39,322 bases of DNA from a virus. The notes beneath the pieces were generated by a model, which worked only from the letters and a program-made list of their open reading frames with translations, had not been told where the DNA came from and made no database searches. Positions 22,631 through 30,537 of the stretch are shown here, one piece after another (the first letter of the stretch is position 1; each line of letters starts with the position of its first letter). Where the stretch lies: IMG/VR virus record IMGVR_UViG_3300044961_000226, positions 1 to 39,322 of that record, one strand, 5' to 3'. Position numbers and translations under genes: made by a program.

Positions 22631-24024
22631 TACGGTCCCCACCCAAACGGATTAGTCATACCGATAATATTAGACGCTCCGCCCATAAGACCTTGGAGCA
22701 TACTGTTCTGCAGACTTGCATTCTGCGCGGCAGCCTGTCCGGTCATCTGAGCAGCGGCGAGTGACTGTAGTGGCTGAGCAGCCGCCGCAGTATTGAAGCC
22801 CGGCATAGTCGGCATAGCGACTTGCTGACCAGTAAGGATCGCATTGATCTCATTGAGGCTGAAGCCTCGACGCTGCAACGCTTCAGCAATCTGCTGCTGA
22901 CGAACTTGATTACGGAACGCTGAAGATTGCATACCCTGCTGGAACCGATTAGCTCCCTGCTGTTCCCGCATCTGCGCAGCGGCGAGTTCCTGCTGGAACC
23001 TGTTGAGTCCTTGTTGATCCTGCATTCGGGCAATGTCCATCTCCTGACCAAACTCTGTGGTTCCGGCAGCGAGATCTTCTCCAAACTGCTGACTGCGAAT
23101 TCGATTCGCCAGATCCGCAGCTCCGAGTCCTTCGTTGAACTGCTGACCTCCACCGGCCAGACGTTGTGCGAAAGCCTGTTGAGAAGCTTGGTTGGCGAAG
23201 TTACCGCCAGTCGCACGTTCACCAAACTGCTGACCTCGAGTACCTAGATCCATACCGTGCATACGAGCAGCTTCAGCACCAGACCCGATGATAGACTGAT
23301 ACGCTGCCTGCTCATAAGCATCATTCTGCGAATCGCGCAAGTCGCGCATCGCATTGTTGTAGGCTTCGTCTCCTTCGCGAAGCCCACTATTGTAAAGCTG
23401 AGTGCGAAGTAAGTTAGCTTCCCTTTCAAACCGAGGATCCATACGGCTACGGAATTTGTTGTAGATAGCATCTCCAGCTTGATCATAGTACCGCTGGGAA
23501 GGATCTACATCTTGCAAGCCGGAAGTGTCTAGTGACCTTTGTACAGATTCTGGATCATACTGTCCGACCTGTGGCACAGACCCATAGTTAGAAAGATTCT
23601 GTCCGAACCTACGAGCATTGGGAAGTGTAGAGCTTTGACTCGCATTGGGCACAGATACGTATCCCTGAGTATCTGGACCGAAACTTAGAGGGTTGAACTG
23701 ATTCCAATCCATTTCCGGACCAAACTCGTTCTGAGCTCGACCCAGTAGACTTTCCGCAAGATTAGAACGACCCTCCTGGATCCTCATCTGGGCATCCAGA
23801 GCAGCCTGACTTTCGGGAGTTAGACTGGTGTTCATCGTCCATTCATTAAGCCACTGATTAGTGGCGGGATCCCAAGTGGGAGTACGTTCCCATGTCTGGG
23901 ACCCCCAGGGAGTATTGATGGTAGGACGATTCGCTACCGTTTGTTGTTCTGTTACTTCACGACTAGAGGCCGCTTGCTCTCTAGCAGCGGCAGCATAGTC
24001 AGGCGCTCTGTAATTCTTGCTCAC
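22630..24024 (-). CDS. Ejection/tail-associated protein, Gln-rich, 464 aa
   Basis: The N-terminal third is Pro/Trp/Asn-rich (NTPWGSQTWERTPTWDP) and the rest is a Gln-rich helical domain with repeated QQGxNRFQQ units near residues 340-365, ending in a Gly/Phe tail. Such proteins are found in podovirus genomes between the tail hub and fibres and are thought to be internal virion proteins. The repeats and low complexity resemble coiled ejection proteins. It overlaps the acetyltransferase-like gene by 26 bases. Confidence 0.65.
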   Translation of the reverse strand: MSKNYRAPDYAAAAREQAASSREVTEQQTVANRPTINTPWGSQTWERTPTWDPATNQWLNEWTMNTSLTPESQAALDAQMRIQEGRSNLAESLLGRAQNEFGPEMDWNQFNPLSFGPDTQGYVSVPNASQSSTLPNARRFGQNLSNYGSVPQVGQYDPESVQRSLDTSGLQDVDPSQRYYDQAGDAIYNKFRSRMDPRFEREANLLRTQLYNSGLREGDEAYNNAMRDLRDSQNDAYEQAAYQSIIGSGAEAARMHGMDLGTRGQQFGERATGGNFANQASQQAFAQRLAGGGQQFNEGLGAADLANRIRSQQFGEDLAAGTTEFGQEMDIARMQDQQGLNRFQQELAAAQMREQQGANRFQQGMQSSAFRNQVRQQQIAEALQRRGFSLNEINAILTGQQVAMPTMPGFNTAAAAQPLQSLAAAQMTGQAAAQNASLQNSMLQGLMGGASNIIGMTNPFGWGP

Positions 24025-24430
24025 CTATGGTCTCCAGAAACCGACACTCACTACGTCGTATTTCTTGGATGACCATACAGGTTCCAAGATCCCAACCGTC
24101 TTTGATACGATAAGTCTCTCTGAAGCCCAAAGCTCTAGCTACAGCGAGGCTTGCCGCATTATCTGCTGGTGTTACCGCAAAAGCAATCTCTCGCTTGCCG
24201 TAAACAAACGGAAACCAGAAGACTTCATGTATGAATTTCTTGTCGAACAAGTGTTTGGGAGAGTCCGACCAAACATGCATCTGTACACCGGATTTAGTCC
24301 ACCAGTCGTAAAGCACCATCGCGTGAACGCCATTGTCATCATTGCAGATGCCCTGACAGACTTTACTTGGAGAGTAACTGACTATGTCAGCAAATTTGTC
24401 GATCTCCTCAGGTGTCATAGCTCTAATCAC
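23999..24430 (-). CDS. GNAT-like acetyltransferase fold protein, 143 aa
   Basis: The C-terminal half has the GNAT pattern: AFAVTPADNAASLAVARALGFRETYRI, where N-x3-L-x3-LGF matches the acetyl-CoA-binding loop and helix. Similar proteins sit in the structural operons of many podoviruses; their substrate is unknown and they may be virion-linked. The GTG at 24430 overlaps the upstream stop and has AAGGTGG upstream; the ATG at 24418 is an alternative. Confidence 0.6.
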   Translation of the reverse strand: MIRAMTPEEIDKFADIVSYSPSKVCQGICNDDNGVHAMVLYDWWTKSGVQMHVWSDSPKHLFDKKFIHEVFWFPFVYGKREIAFAVTPADNAASLAVARALGFRETYRIKDGWDLGTCMVIQEIRRSECRFLETIGEQELQSA

Positions 24431-26010
24431 AACAGACCACCTTGCTGGACCATGAGGTCAAATCTGACAAGAGTAGTGGAGTCTTGAGACCTACCATTGA
24501 TGCCTACTGCGATAGCTCGTCCCATACCTGTTCCACCACGAACTTTGTCGATAACCTGAAACACACCGCCCCAGAGACTAGAATCCCAGAGGGAAGTATC
24601 CCAGATAGCAGCAGTTGTGACTCCTGAATCTACAGCACCGAAAACTTCATCTAGATTGTAGTCGTATCTAGCCTCAACAACGTACGATGGCGGCGATCCA
24701 GCCACGAACACTGGACGTATGTATTGAGTTATCTTGTACGCCCCTGAGTCGCCAATATCTTGGAAAGACATAAGTACAGACCAATTAATCTGCTCGTCGT
24801 CATCCAAGTCTCCTGTTAGCTGTAACAGTTCTCCATCGGAAGTTCCAATGTAGAAATTCCCCAGCCAAGTCTCTCCCGTGTAGTACGGGATTCCTCTGTA
24901 AATAGTCCAGGCTTGGTTGTTCAAACTCTGAACGTACTGACTAAACTCACCAGTAGCTTTCTCTGGAACTGAGCAGATAAGAGAATTCTCTCCGGGGATA
25001 AGTTTGATTTCCCACCCGCGAGTAGTCCTCAAACTAGCCATGTCTTCATTGAGAAGTGGATTAACTCTACGTGAAATGTAGATGTCTTCGCTCTGAATTA
25101 AGATGCCTGAGACAAGTTTTGAGAGTGGTACGATTCCGTAGGACGAAAGGATGTACAACTCACCACCGAACGAACCCGCAATCCTGCGGTTGATCGGGGG
25201 CGGACCAATGAACCACTGTCCCACCTGTCTGAAATCTGTAGCGGAAGTAGGATCATTTCCTTTGTAGACTATAACGTCTCCAGCAGAAGAAACGGCCACG
25301 AGGTAATCATCTACACCCTCACCACCATCTACCGTCCAGTTGAAGAGGTTTACCAAATATCCGCCTGATTTGAACTTGTTACCAAAATTGAATTGAGTAA
25401 CTGTTCCATAGACGGAACCTACAGGCAGATACCATGCCAATCCAGTATCCCTCTCAACAAACCAGACACGACTTTTATAGACGCATACCGCCACCAGATT
25501 AGTCGTGTTAACGCCATTGATCTGTGTAGCGCCGGTTCCAGTCGTTACAGCAGCCCAAACCCCTGAGGACTCGGTATAGATATGATACCCGTTTACCTCA
25601 TCACAGTACAGTAGGAACTGACCAGCGATTGTTCGGAATGACTGATGTATACCATTCCCAGCGGAACCACTGGTAGTAGCGAAAGCCAACACCGTAGACG
25701 GAGAATTAGTCGGTGTAGTCTGATTAAATATGCCGTTCGTAGAAGTCACAAACAGACGGTCGTTTGTAGAAGTCGTTCCTGTAAATGGCATGATGGTTCG
25801 TACCCCAGACGAACCAATATTATTCGCAAGAACAGTGTATCCAGTACGAACTTTGAGTCCATACCGAGTAGGTATCATATTGAACGAAAAAATGCAATCC
25901 GCAGGATCCATCTGCGCGAGAGAATCAATCGCGTTGATTCCCCGCTGTGGAGCAGGGATCTTTATCGACTTCGTAAGCTGCGGTCTTGGAGCAAGTAAAG
26001 CTCTACGCAT
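24427..26010 (-). CDS. Tail hub / nozzle protein (gp10-like beta-propeller), 527 aa
   Basis: A large beta-rich protein that begins with RGINAIDSLAQMDPADCIFSFNMIPTRYGLKVRTGY and contains repeated beta blades with GELYILSSYG-type and VIVYKG-type strands. This is the layout of P22 gp10-like and related tail nozzle or packaged-DNA-stabilisation proteins that close the portal channel. It follows the head-tail adaptor gene with a TGATG overlap. The ATG at 26010 is preferred to a GTG one codon earlier. Confidence 0.75.
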   Translation of the reverse strand: MRRALLAPRPQLTKSIKIPAPQRGINAIDSLAQMDPADCIFSFNMIPTRYGLKVRTGYTVLANNIGSSGVRTIMPFTGTTSTNDRLFVTSTNGIFNQTTPTNSPSTVLAFATTSGSAGNGIHQSFRTIAGQFLLYCDEVNGYHIYTESSGVWAAVTTGTGATQINGVNTTNLVAVCVYKSRVWFVERDTGLAWYLPVGSVYGTVTQFNFGNKFKSGGYLVNLFNWTVDGGEGVDDYLVAVSSAGDVIVYKGNDPTSATDFRQVGQWFIGPPPINRRIAGSFGGELYILSSYGIVPLSKLVSGILIQSEDIYISRRVNPLLNEDMASLRTTRGWEIKLIPGENSLICSVPEKATGEFSQYVQSLNNQAWTIYRGIPYYTGETWLGNFYIGTSDGELLQLTGDLDDDEQINWSVLMSFQDIGDSGAYKITQYIRPVFVAGSPPSYVVEARYDYNLDEVFGAVDSGVTTAAIWDTSLWDSSLWGGVFQVIDKVRGGTGMGRAIAVGINGRSQDSTTLVRFDLMVQQGGLL

Positions 26011-26741
26011 CACGGAATACCGAAGTTAGTTTCTGGGATATTGCGCCAGTCAAGGAACGGATACTTGCGACTACGAGCCATGCTGAGTATCGGAGCCGCC
26101 ATATCCGCCCCAGTCCATCCCTCAAACATACTCAGAAACTCCTGAGACGCAGCTTGAGTATCAAACCCCTTAGCCTGCAAGAACCTCAGTTTGAGGAACT
26201 TTTTAATCAGGATGGGTTCGTACAACACAACATCTAGTGAGCTAGAACAAGACTCTTTTGCAGGTGTAGTGGTGGAAGGATTAGCCACCCACCATCTGGA
26301 GATGTACTCAAAGTTAATCTCGATATTCGGCGGAGCAGGCTGCGGCAGAACTCTGATGAGCCCCTGATCCTGGCGAAAACTGACGTAGATAGTCTGCTGC
26401 GCCAGATTAGCATTGGTGATGTACGCCCAGTCCTGAGGAGTAAGTGGTCCACCAAGCGGAAGACGGTTCGTGGGAGACCACCCAGTCTGATCAATCATAC
26501 GAGAGAAATCGCTAGGTAGTGGGTAATCACCAGGATCACTGACCCCAGTGATGATCGTGTGTTTACGAGTAAGTTTCTGCCACGGACTAGCAATTACGAG
26601 TTCCTGCCCACACGAATTCAGAAGATACTGGAGTTGAGCAAACGCAGGATCGCTAACGATGTATGGATCGCTAACTGGTACGAGTCCCACTTCGGCGGCG
26701 ACTTGATTGATTATTTCGCCTGCGGTATCAAATCTTGCCAT
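26010..26741 (-). CDS. Head-tail adaptor / tail tubular protein A-like, 243 aa
   Basis: Helical N-terminus (INQVAAEVGL, then AQLQYLLNSCGQELV), a middle beta part (DYPLPSDFSRMIDQTGW, then WAYI), and a helical C-terminus. This pattern and the position before the tail nozzle fit the tail-tube or adaptor family of podoviruses (T7 gp11 or P22 gp4-like roles). It would join the portal to the nozzle. The ATG at 26741 lies downstream of a gene remnant. Confidence 0.75.
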   Translation of the reverse strand: MARFDTAGEIINQVAAEVGLVPVSDPYIVSDPAFAQLQYLLNSCGQELVIASPWQKLTRKHTIITGVSDPGDYPLPSDFSRMIDQTGWSPTNRLPLGGPLTPQDWAYITNANLAQQTIYVSFRQDQGLIRVLPQPAPPNIEINFEYISRWWVANPSTTTPAKESCSSSLDVVLYEPILIKKFLKLRFLQAKGFDTQAASQEFLSMFEGWTGADMAAPILSMARSRKYPFLDWRNIPETNFGIP

Positions 26742-26925
26742 ACATCACCTCAGTAATCCGACTCAATGTAGACCTTAGAAACCTCACTGCATTGTTCGCA
26801 ATAATCGTAGAATTATTATCCGCCGAAGTAGTAACGTCCCCAGTGAGAGCAGCGCGGCTCAATGTTACGGGGGAATTCGCACCTCCGTCAGCGAGAGACA
26901 GTGAAGTTCCGACGGCAAGGTTACG
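26728..26925 (-). pseudogene. Orphan tail-fibre-like frame without a normal start
   Basis: The minus strand from 26925 has an open frame of 65 codons ending at 26728. It reads VGTSLSLADGGANSP, then LTGDVTTSADNNSTIIANNAV. That resembles the repeat modules of phage tail fibres. There is no ATG or GTG near its beginning; a TTG at 26862 is the first plausible start, and its Shine-Dalgarno-like GGAGG is too far upstream. It overlaps the adaptor start by 14 bases. Read as a gene fragment or a gene with an unusual start. Confidence 0.45.
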
Positions 26926-26929
26926 TCAG

Positions 26930-27523
26930 TTACTCCTCGTCGTCGCCGCCAGACTCAAGAGCCTCCAAACGCTTCGCCAAATCTTTAGTAAGATTTTCAA
27001 GCATGGCAATTTTCCCATCCTTCTCTTCGAGTTCTTTTCGAAGAACAGTGAGATGAGCAGAATCCTTAGAAGCCTCCAAGAAATCCTTAGCCCTCTGCTT
27101 GAGTCCGTAGAAACCCATGACGCGATTAGAAACTGTGTCTGGAAGATTGGCGAGTTGCTCAACAGTCACAATGTTGAAATGCTCAAGTTCCTTGACCTGT
27201 GGCGCAGAAATAGCAGGCCACGAAGCGAGAGGAGTTCCAGTGATGCTCTGTTTCTCCTGATTCTTGAACTGCGCGTACTGACGCGGAAACCTCTGATAGT
27301 CTTGCTCCCACACTGGACGAGTGATGATGTCGTCGATAGCGCCGGGAACTCGAATCTCAATGTACTCTTTTTCGGTATAGATAGGACGACCCTGCTCAGC
27401 AGAAGCTGCCTCGTCCTGTACCGGATGGAGGAAAAACCTGACGATGAGTCGATCGTCTGGATTGGATCCACCGCGACCGCCCATCCCCATGTCTGTCATA
27501 CTATAGTCTGCTTCTTGTCTCAT
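26930..27523 (-). CDS. Structural-operon protein with helix-hairpin-helix-like and coiled-coil segments, 197 aa
   Basis: The first half has beta segments (LIVRFFLHPV, EYIEIRVPG). Then comes LEHFNIVTVEQLANLPDTVSNRV, which looks like a helix-hairpin-helix or SAM-like segment, followed by a C-terminal coiled coil (LRKELEEKDGKIAMLENLTKDLAKRLEAL, split here by description) and an acidic end. It lies between the decoration protein and the adaptor. The ATG at 27523 has GGAG seven bases upstream; a longer frame to 27598 runs through a hairpin and is rejected. Function unknown. Confidence 0.65.
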   Translation of the reverse strand: MRQEADYSMTDMGMGGRGGSNPDDRLIVRFFLHPVQDEAASAEQGRPIYTEKEYIEIRVPGAIDDIITRPVWEQDYQRFPRQYAQFKNQEKQSITGTPLASWPAISAPQVKELEHFNIVTVEQLANLPDTVSNRVMGFYGLKQRAKDFLEASKDSAHLTVLRKELEEKDGKIAMLENLTKDLAKRLEALESGGDDEE

Positions 27524-27543
27524 TTTTATACTCCAGATGTGAA

Positions 27544-27571
27544 GAGGGGGGCCTCGGAATGAGGCCCCCTC
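27544..27571 (-). terminator. Strong hairpin after decoration gene
   Basis: GAGGGGGGCCTC and GAGGCCCCCTC pair with one bulged base around a five-base loop. It begins eight bases beyond the stop of the 27579 gene on the minus strand. There is no T-tract. It probably reduces read-through from the abundant coat transcripts into adaptor genes, or stabilises the 3' end. Confidence 0.6.
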
Positions 27572-27578
27572 AGTTGGC

Positions 27579-28091
27579 TTACAAGGTACGACCCACAAAC
27601 GGATTGTTGAGCATCGCTGCTACAAGAGCGGTAGAACCGCCGTTCGTAGCATTGAGCACAACACCGTCAATGACTCGAGAACCCGCCGTAGCATCGTCGT
27701 CAAGAACGCCAGCCGTCGCAGTCGTGTTGAGAGGAGTGTTCAAGACAGCACTGGCAAGAACGCGGATAGCGCCGATGCCCGAGACCTGAACCCATCCGTA
27801 CTGCGGAGTAGCCAGAGAACTGACTGCCCTCACCACTACTCCTACCTTACGACCTACCGACTGACCGGGAGCCGCGTTCGCCGTGGTGATTGGAGTCGCA
27901 ACACCCGCCGCTGAGATAGCTACGACATCACCGACGCTGAAATCCGTACTCGCAGCATACTGAACGTAGATGTACTCGCGAGTTCCGCCCGACTGGGAGT
28001 CAGTGGCTCCGGTAGTGAGAAGTGCGAATGCCGCCTGCGAGGAAGTATCGATATCTGTGATGTCGATACCAAGAATTGCCTTACCAGACAT
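27579..28091 (-). CDS. Capsid decoration / stabilising protein, 170 aa
   Basis: A small Ala/Gly/Thr/Val-rich beta protein, beginning MSGKAILGIDITDID and with VYVQYAAS-like and VGDVVAISAAGV strands. It is encoded 13 bases downstream of the major coat gene with a strong GGAGGCATT site, and is followed by a hairpin. The position and composition fit a head decoration protein that binds the capsid surface. It has no enzymatic motif. Confidence 0.7.
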   Translation of the reverse strand: MSGKAILGIDITDIDTSSQAAFALLTTGATDSQSGGTREYIYVQYAASTDFSVGDVVAISAAGVATPITTANAAPGQSVGRKVGVVVRAVSSLATPQYGWVQVSGIGAIRVLASAVLNTPLNTTATAGVLDDDATAGSRVIDGVVLNATNGGSTALVAAMLNNPFVGRTL

Positions 28092-28104
28092 GTCAAATGC
28101 CTCC

Positions 28105-29070
28105 TTAATTGTTGTCCCAACGAGCCTGGAACTGGCGACCCGACGTAGTCAGGTTACCCGCCCAAGCCAAGATCTGCACTTCCGCATCCTGGTTGATCGC
28201 GTAACGCTTGTTCGGCGCCAGCGGAACCATGTTGCGGTCCTTGTGGGGACGCCAGTGAATGTACTTCGTATTCAGGAAGAAGGCAGTGTTCGCCGGGCAG
28301 TTGCCGCCGATACCACCGTCCAGAACCACATCCGCATCCATGAACTTAATCGTCGGGAACCCCAGCTTGCCGGTCTCAGTGCCAGTGAATCGCTGAAGCG
28401 ACTGGAGCGACTGCATGTACAGAGCCCAAGTAGCATTATCAACGATGATCATATCTGGACGATCCGAGCCGCGAACAGTGCGAGCCCAAACGCTATTCCA
28501 GCTCTGCTGGATGGTAGCCGCCGTGATGCCCGAAGTATCAACACTCTGGTTACGCCAGAAAGACCAAGTGACCTGATTGATACCGCCGTAAGTTCCTGCC
28601 GCAGAAGGATCAACCGGAACAGCCGCGTTCAGACCAGTGATCTGCTTACCGCCGAAGCCCGTACCGTCCGAGTAGATACCAGCAGCGAGCAGATTCGCCA
28701 TACTCGCCTCAGCCACTTCAAGTCGGCCGTCCATCAGATCAATGATTCGCTCTTTACCAGCGTTCTGGAGCATCTCCAGACCAGAGATAACAACAGCGAC
28801 GGCAGCCTGCTTGATGTCATACTGCGCAGCGGACAGAACGTCCTGTGCAGTCACCGGGAGCAGATCGTACCCGCTGTAGTATCCAGCGTTGCCGTTATCA
28901 GCGAAAGAAAGCTCCTGATAGATAACACTACCACCCGAGAAAGTCTTAGTGTTACCGCGCATCTTGAGCTTCTTAAGAAGCGCGTTGTTATCAGTTACGT
29001 TATCAGCAATCTCGCCACTTCGCGATTCAATCGTTGTAGCGAGAATATCAGACACATTTGGGAATGCCAT
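28105..29070 (-). CDS. Major capsid protein (HK97 fold), 321 aa
   Basis: Length and layout fit an HK97-type coat protein: a helical N-terminus with IESRSGEIADNVTDNNALLKKL, an E-loop region, a spine helix, and a P/A-domain with RGSDRPDMIIVDNATWALYMQSLQ, then FPTIKFMDADVVLDGGIG. The last part holds NTKYIHWRPHKDRNM. A strong GGAGG is seven bases before the ATG. It follows the scaffold gene after a structured spacer and precedes the decoration gene. Confidence 0.9.
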   Translation of the reverse strand: MAFPNVSDILATTIESRSGEIADNVTDNNALLKKLKMRGNTKTFSGGSVIYQELSFADNGNAGYYSGYDLLPVTAQDVLSAAQYDIKQAAVAVVISGLEMLQNAGKERIIDLMDGRLEVAEASMANLLAAGIYSDGTGFGGKQITGLNAAVPVDPSAAGTYGGINQVTWSFWRNQSVDTSGITAATIQQSWNSVWARTVRGSDRPDMIIVDNATWALYMQSLQSLQRFTGTETGKLGFPTIKFMDADVVLDGGIGGNCPANTAFFLNTKYIHWRPHKDRNMVPLAPNKRYAINQDAEVQILAWAGNLTTSGRQFQARWDNN

Positions 29071-29131
29071 GATTATCCTCCAAGAGTTAAAGAAAAGTCT
29101 CGTCTACTTCGCTTTCGCACTTGGGGATTTC

Positions 29132-29199
29132 ATTCCCGTGGGATGAGAAATCCTAGTCCTCAGCTAACGAGGGAATCCTACACCCCATCCCACGGGAAT
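29132..29199 (-). repeat. 14-bp inverted repeat in the scaffold-to-coat spacer
   Basis: ATTCCCGTGGGATG at 29132-29145 and its exact complement at 29186-29199 frame a 40-base loop. A second dyad, GGATTTC (29125-29131) with GAAATCC (29146-29152), shares sequence with the first, so two folds compete. The spacer of 134 bases is the longest within the late operon and lies just upstream of the coat gene. Confidence 0.85.
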
Positions 29200-29204
29200 T
29201 GCAA

Positions 29205-30227
29205 TCAGGTTTTACCCCATGCCTGTTCAATAGCCTCACGACGACTCTTAGGTTTCCCGTCTATAGTTGTTCGCGGTGCCCCCGCTACCGACTTTGCGGC
29301 AGCAGCAGATTTAGCCAGATCGCTCTGAGAAGCCCCCATAGAACTCGCTTTGTTCCTCTGCTCAATGATCTGACTAATCTCTGGATTTAGCTTGATAGCC
29401 TGTTGGTATGCTTCTTTCAGAGTGATTGATTTCCCACGGCGAGCATTGAATTCTAGCAGATCTGCAATGTCTTCTCGCAGATCTTCAAAGAAAGGTTCGT
29501 TCGCTATTTCTTCAATAGCAGCCTGCGCTCTCTGAGAAATCCTCTCTTCGTTCGTCTTGCGAATATTACGAATTTCGTTCATGAATTCGTAGATAGGCGC
29601 AAGTTCTCTCTGAAGATTCGGATTTACTGAATCTTTAACAGGTTGATTCTGTAGAACAGCTCCAAGAGTCTCAAGATCAATTCCATAGTTTTGAATAATC
29701 TGGGCCACAAGAGCAGCTTTCTGCGCAGGAGTGCCTGTCTGTAAAGCAGCCGCAGTTCGCATCATGTTATCAACGGCTGCGAGAGGAGTACTGTTCTGCG
29801 CACGAATGAGATGCTCGAACGGCTGAACTACGTTCTGAAATTCTTGCAAGAACTTTCGTGCATTCGCGCTCTGTGACAAAGCTACCTCTGTCTCACGCTC
29901 ACGCTTAAGAACTTCCTGTCTTACTTCTGGGGGAAGTTTGGCCCATTGTTCCCGTACAGCCGGACGCCACGAGTTCGGGGGCTTAGGAATATCCACCTGA
30001 TCTGTGGGTGTAGATTCAGCCTTAACTTCTGTAGCCTTAGTATCTACGACTACAGGTTCAAGTTTTTCCTCTGGTGCCCCCGAAGCAGACGGTTCGGCAG
30101 GAGGAGGGGAAGGATTACTCTTTACCTCACTCGTCTGCTCCGGGGACTCAGAAACATCCTTCGGAGTTTCATCTTCTCCAGCAGATTCAAATGCAGCCTC
30201 AAGTGCTGCTCTACGATCGACGCCCAT
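29205..30227 (-). CDS. Scaffolding protein, 340 aa
   Basis: An acidic, Pro/Ser/Glu-rich N-terminal third without hydrophobic clusters, a helical middle (WRPAVREQWAKLPPEVRQEVLKRERE) and a basic C-terminus (GKPKSRREAIEQAWGKT). This is the usual charge pattern of a podovirus scaffold that binds the inside of the coat shell and leaves before packaging. It lies between the portal and coat genes, as expected. The start overlaps the upstream 108-aa gene by 17 bases. Confidence 0.85.
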   Translation of the reverse strand: MGVDRRAALEAAFESAGEDETPKDVSESPEQTSEVKSNPSPPPAEPSASGAPEEKLEPVVVDTKATEVKAESTPTDQVDIPKPPNSWRPAVREQWAKLPPEVRQEVLKRERETEVALSQSANARKFLQEFQNVVQPFEHLIRAQNSTPLAAVDNMMRTAAALQTGTPAQKAALVAQIIQNYGIDLETLGAVLQNQPVKDSVNPNLQRELAPIYEFMNEIRNIRKTNEERISQRAQAAIEEIANEPFFEDLREDIADLLEFNARRGKSITLKEAYQQAIKLNPEISQIIEQRNKASSMGASQSDLAKSAAAAKSVAGAPRTTIDGKPKSRREAIEQAWGKT

Positions 30228-30537
30228 TTAGTTTCTCCAGTGCTCTTTTAATATGCTCTTTTCTCCGAGCACTGTCGTACCCGGAGCCCGGTGTGAAAAC
30301 TTTTTCTCTTTCTTTACGAGCCTTTTCCCAAGTTTCTTTAAAGTCCGACGGATGCGTTACGTCGTGAATTTTATTGTGCTGCCTCAGGGCAACTCTGCCC
30401 GACACAACCTTCCCGTCTATTGGAGATACGAAAGGCTGGAGATCAGGCATAATGATCAAGCGGGATCCGGGAGGATCCTCAGTTGTTACTTCTACCAGCT
30501 TGTTCAAATCTGGATTCCAGCGCCATCTCTTTCTCAT
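30211..30537 (-). CDS. Conserved small virion-assembly protein, 108 aa
   Basis: A basic protein that begins MRKRWRWNPDLNKLVEV and ends with FTPGSGYDSARRKEHIKRALEKL. Small proteins of this type occur between portal and scaffold in many podoviruses, but I know of no proven role. It overlaps the end of the portal gene by 59 bases and the start of the scaffold gene by 17. Its C-terminal helix may interact with portal or scaffold. Confidence 0.65.
   Translation of the reverse strand: MRKRWRWNPDLNKLVEVTTEDPPGSRLIIMPDLQPFVSPIDGKVVSGRVALRQHNKIHDVTHPSDFKETWEKARKEREKVFTPGSGYDSARRKEHIKRALEKLNGRRS

Noticed and set aside
24017-24487. A 156-codon plus-strand frame opposite the GNAT-like gene
   Set aside because: Antisense shadow with no start signal. 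The minus-strand gene has a family pattern and correct junctions.
27970-29328. A 452-codon plus-strand open frame antisense to the decoration, coat and scaffold genes
   Set aside because: It lies opposite three well-supported structural genes and has no recognisable domain or ribosome-binding site. Its composition (many Arg, Ser and His) is what the complement of those codons would give.
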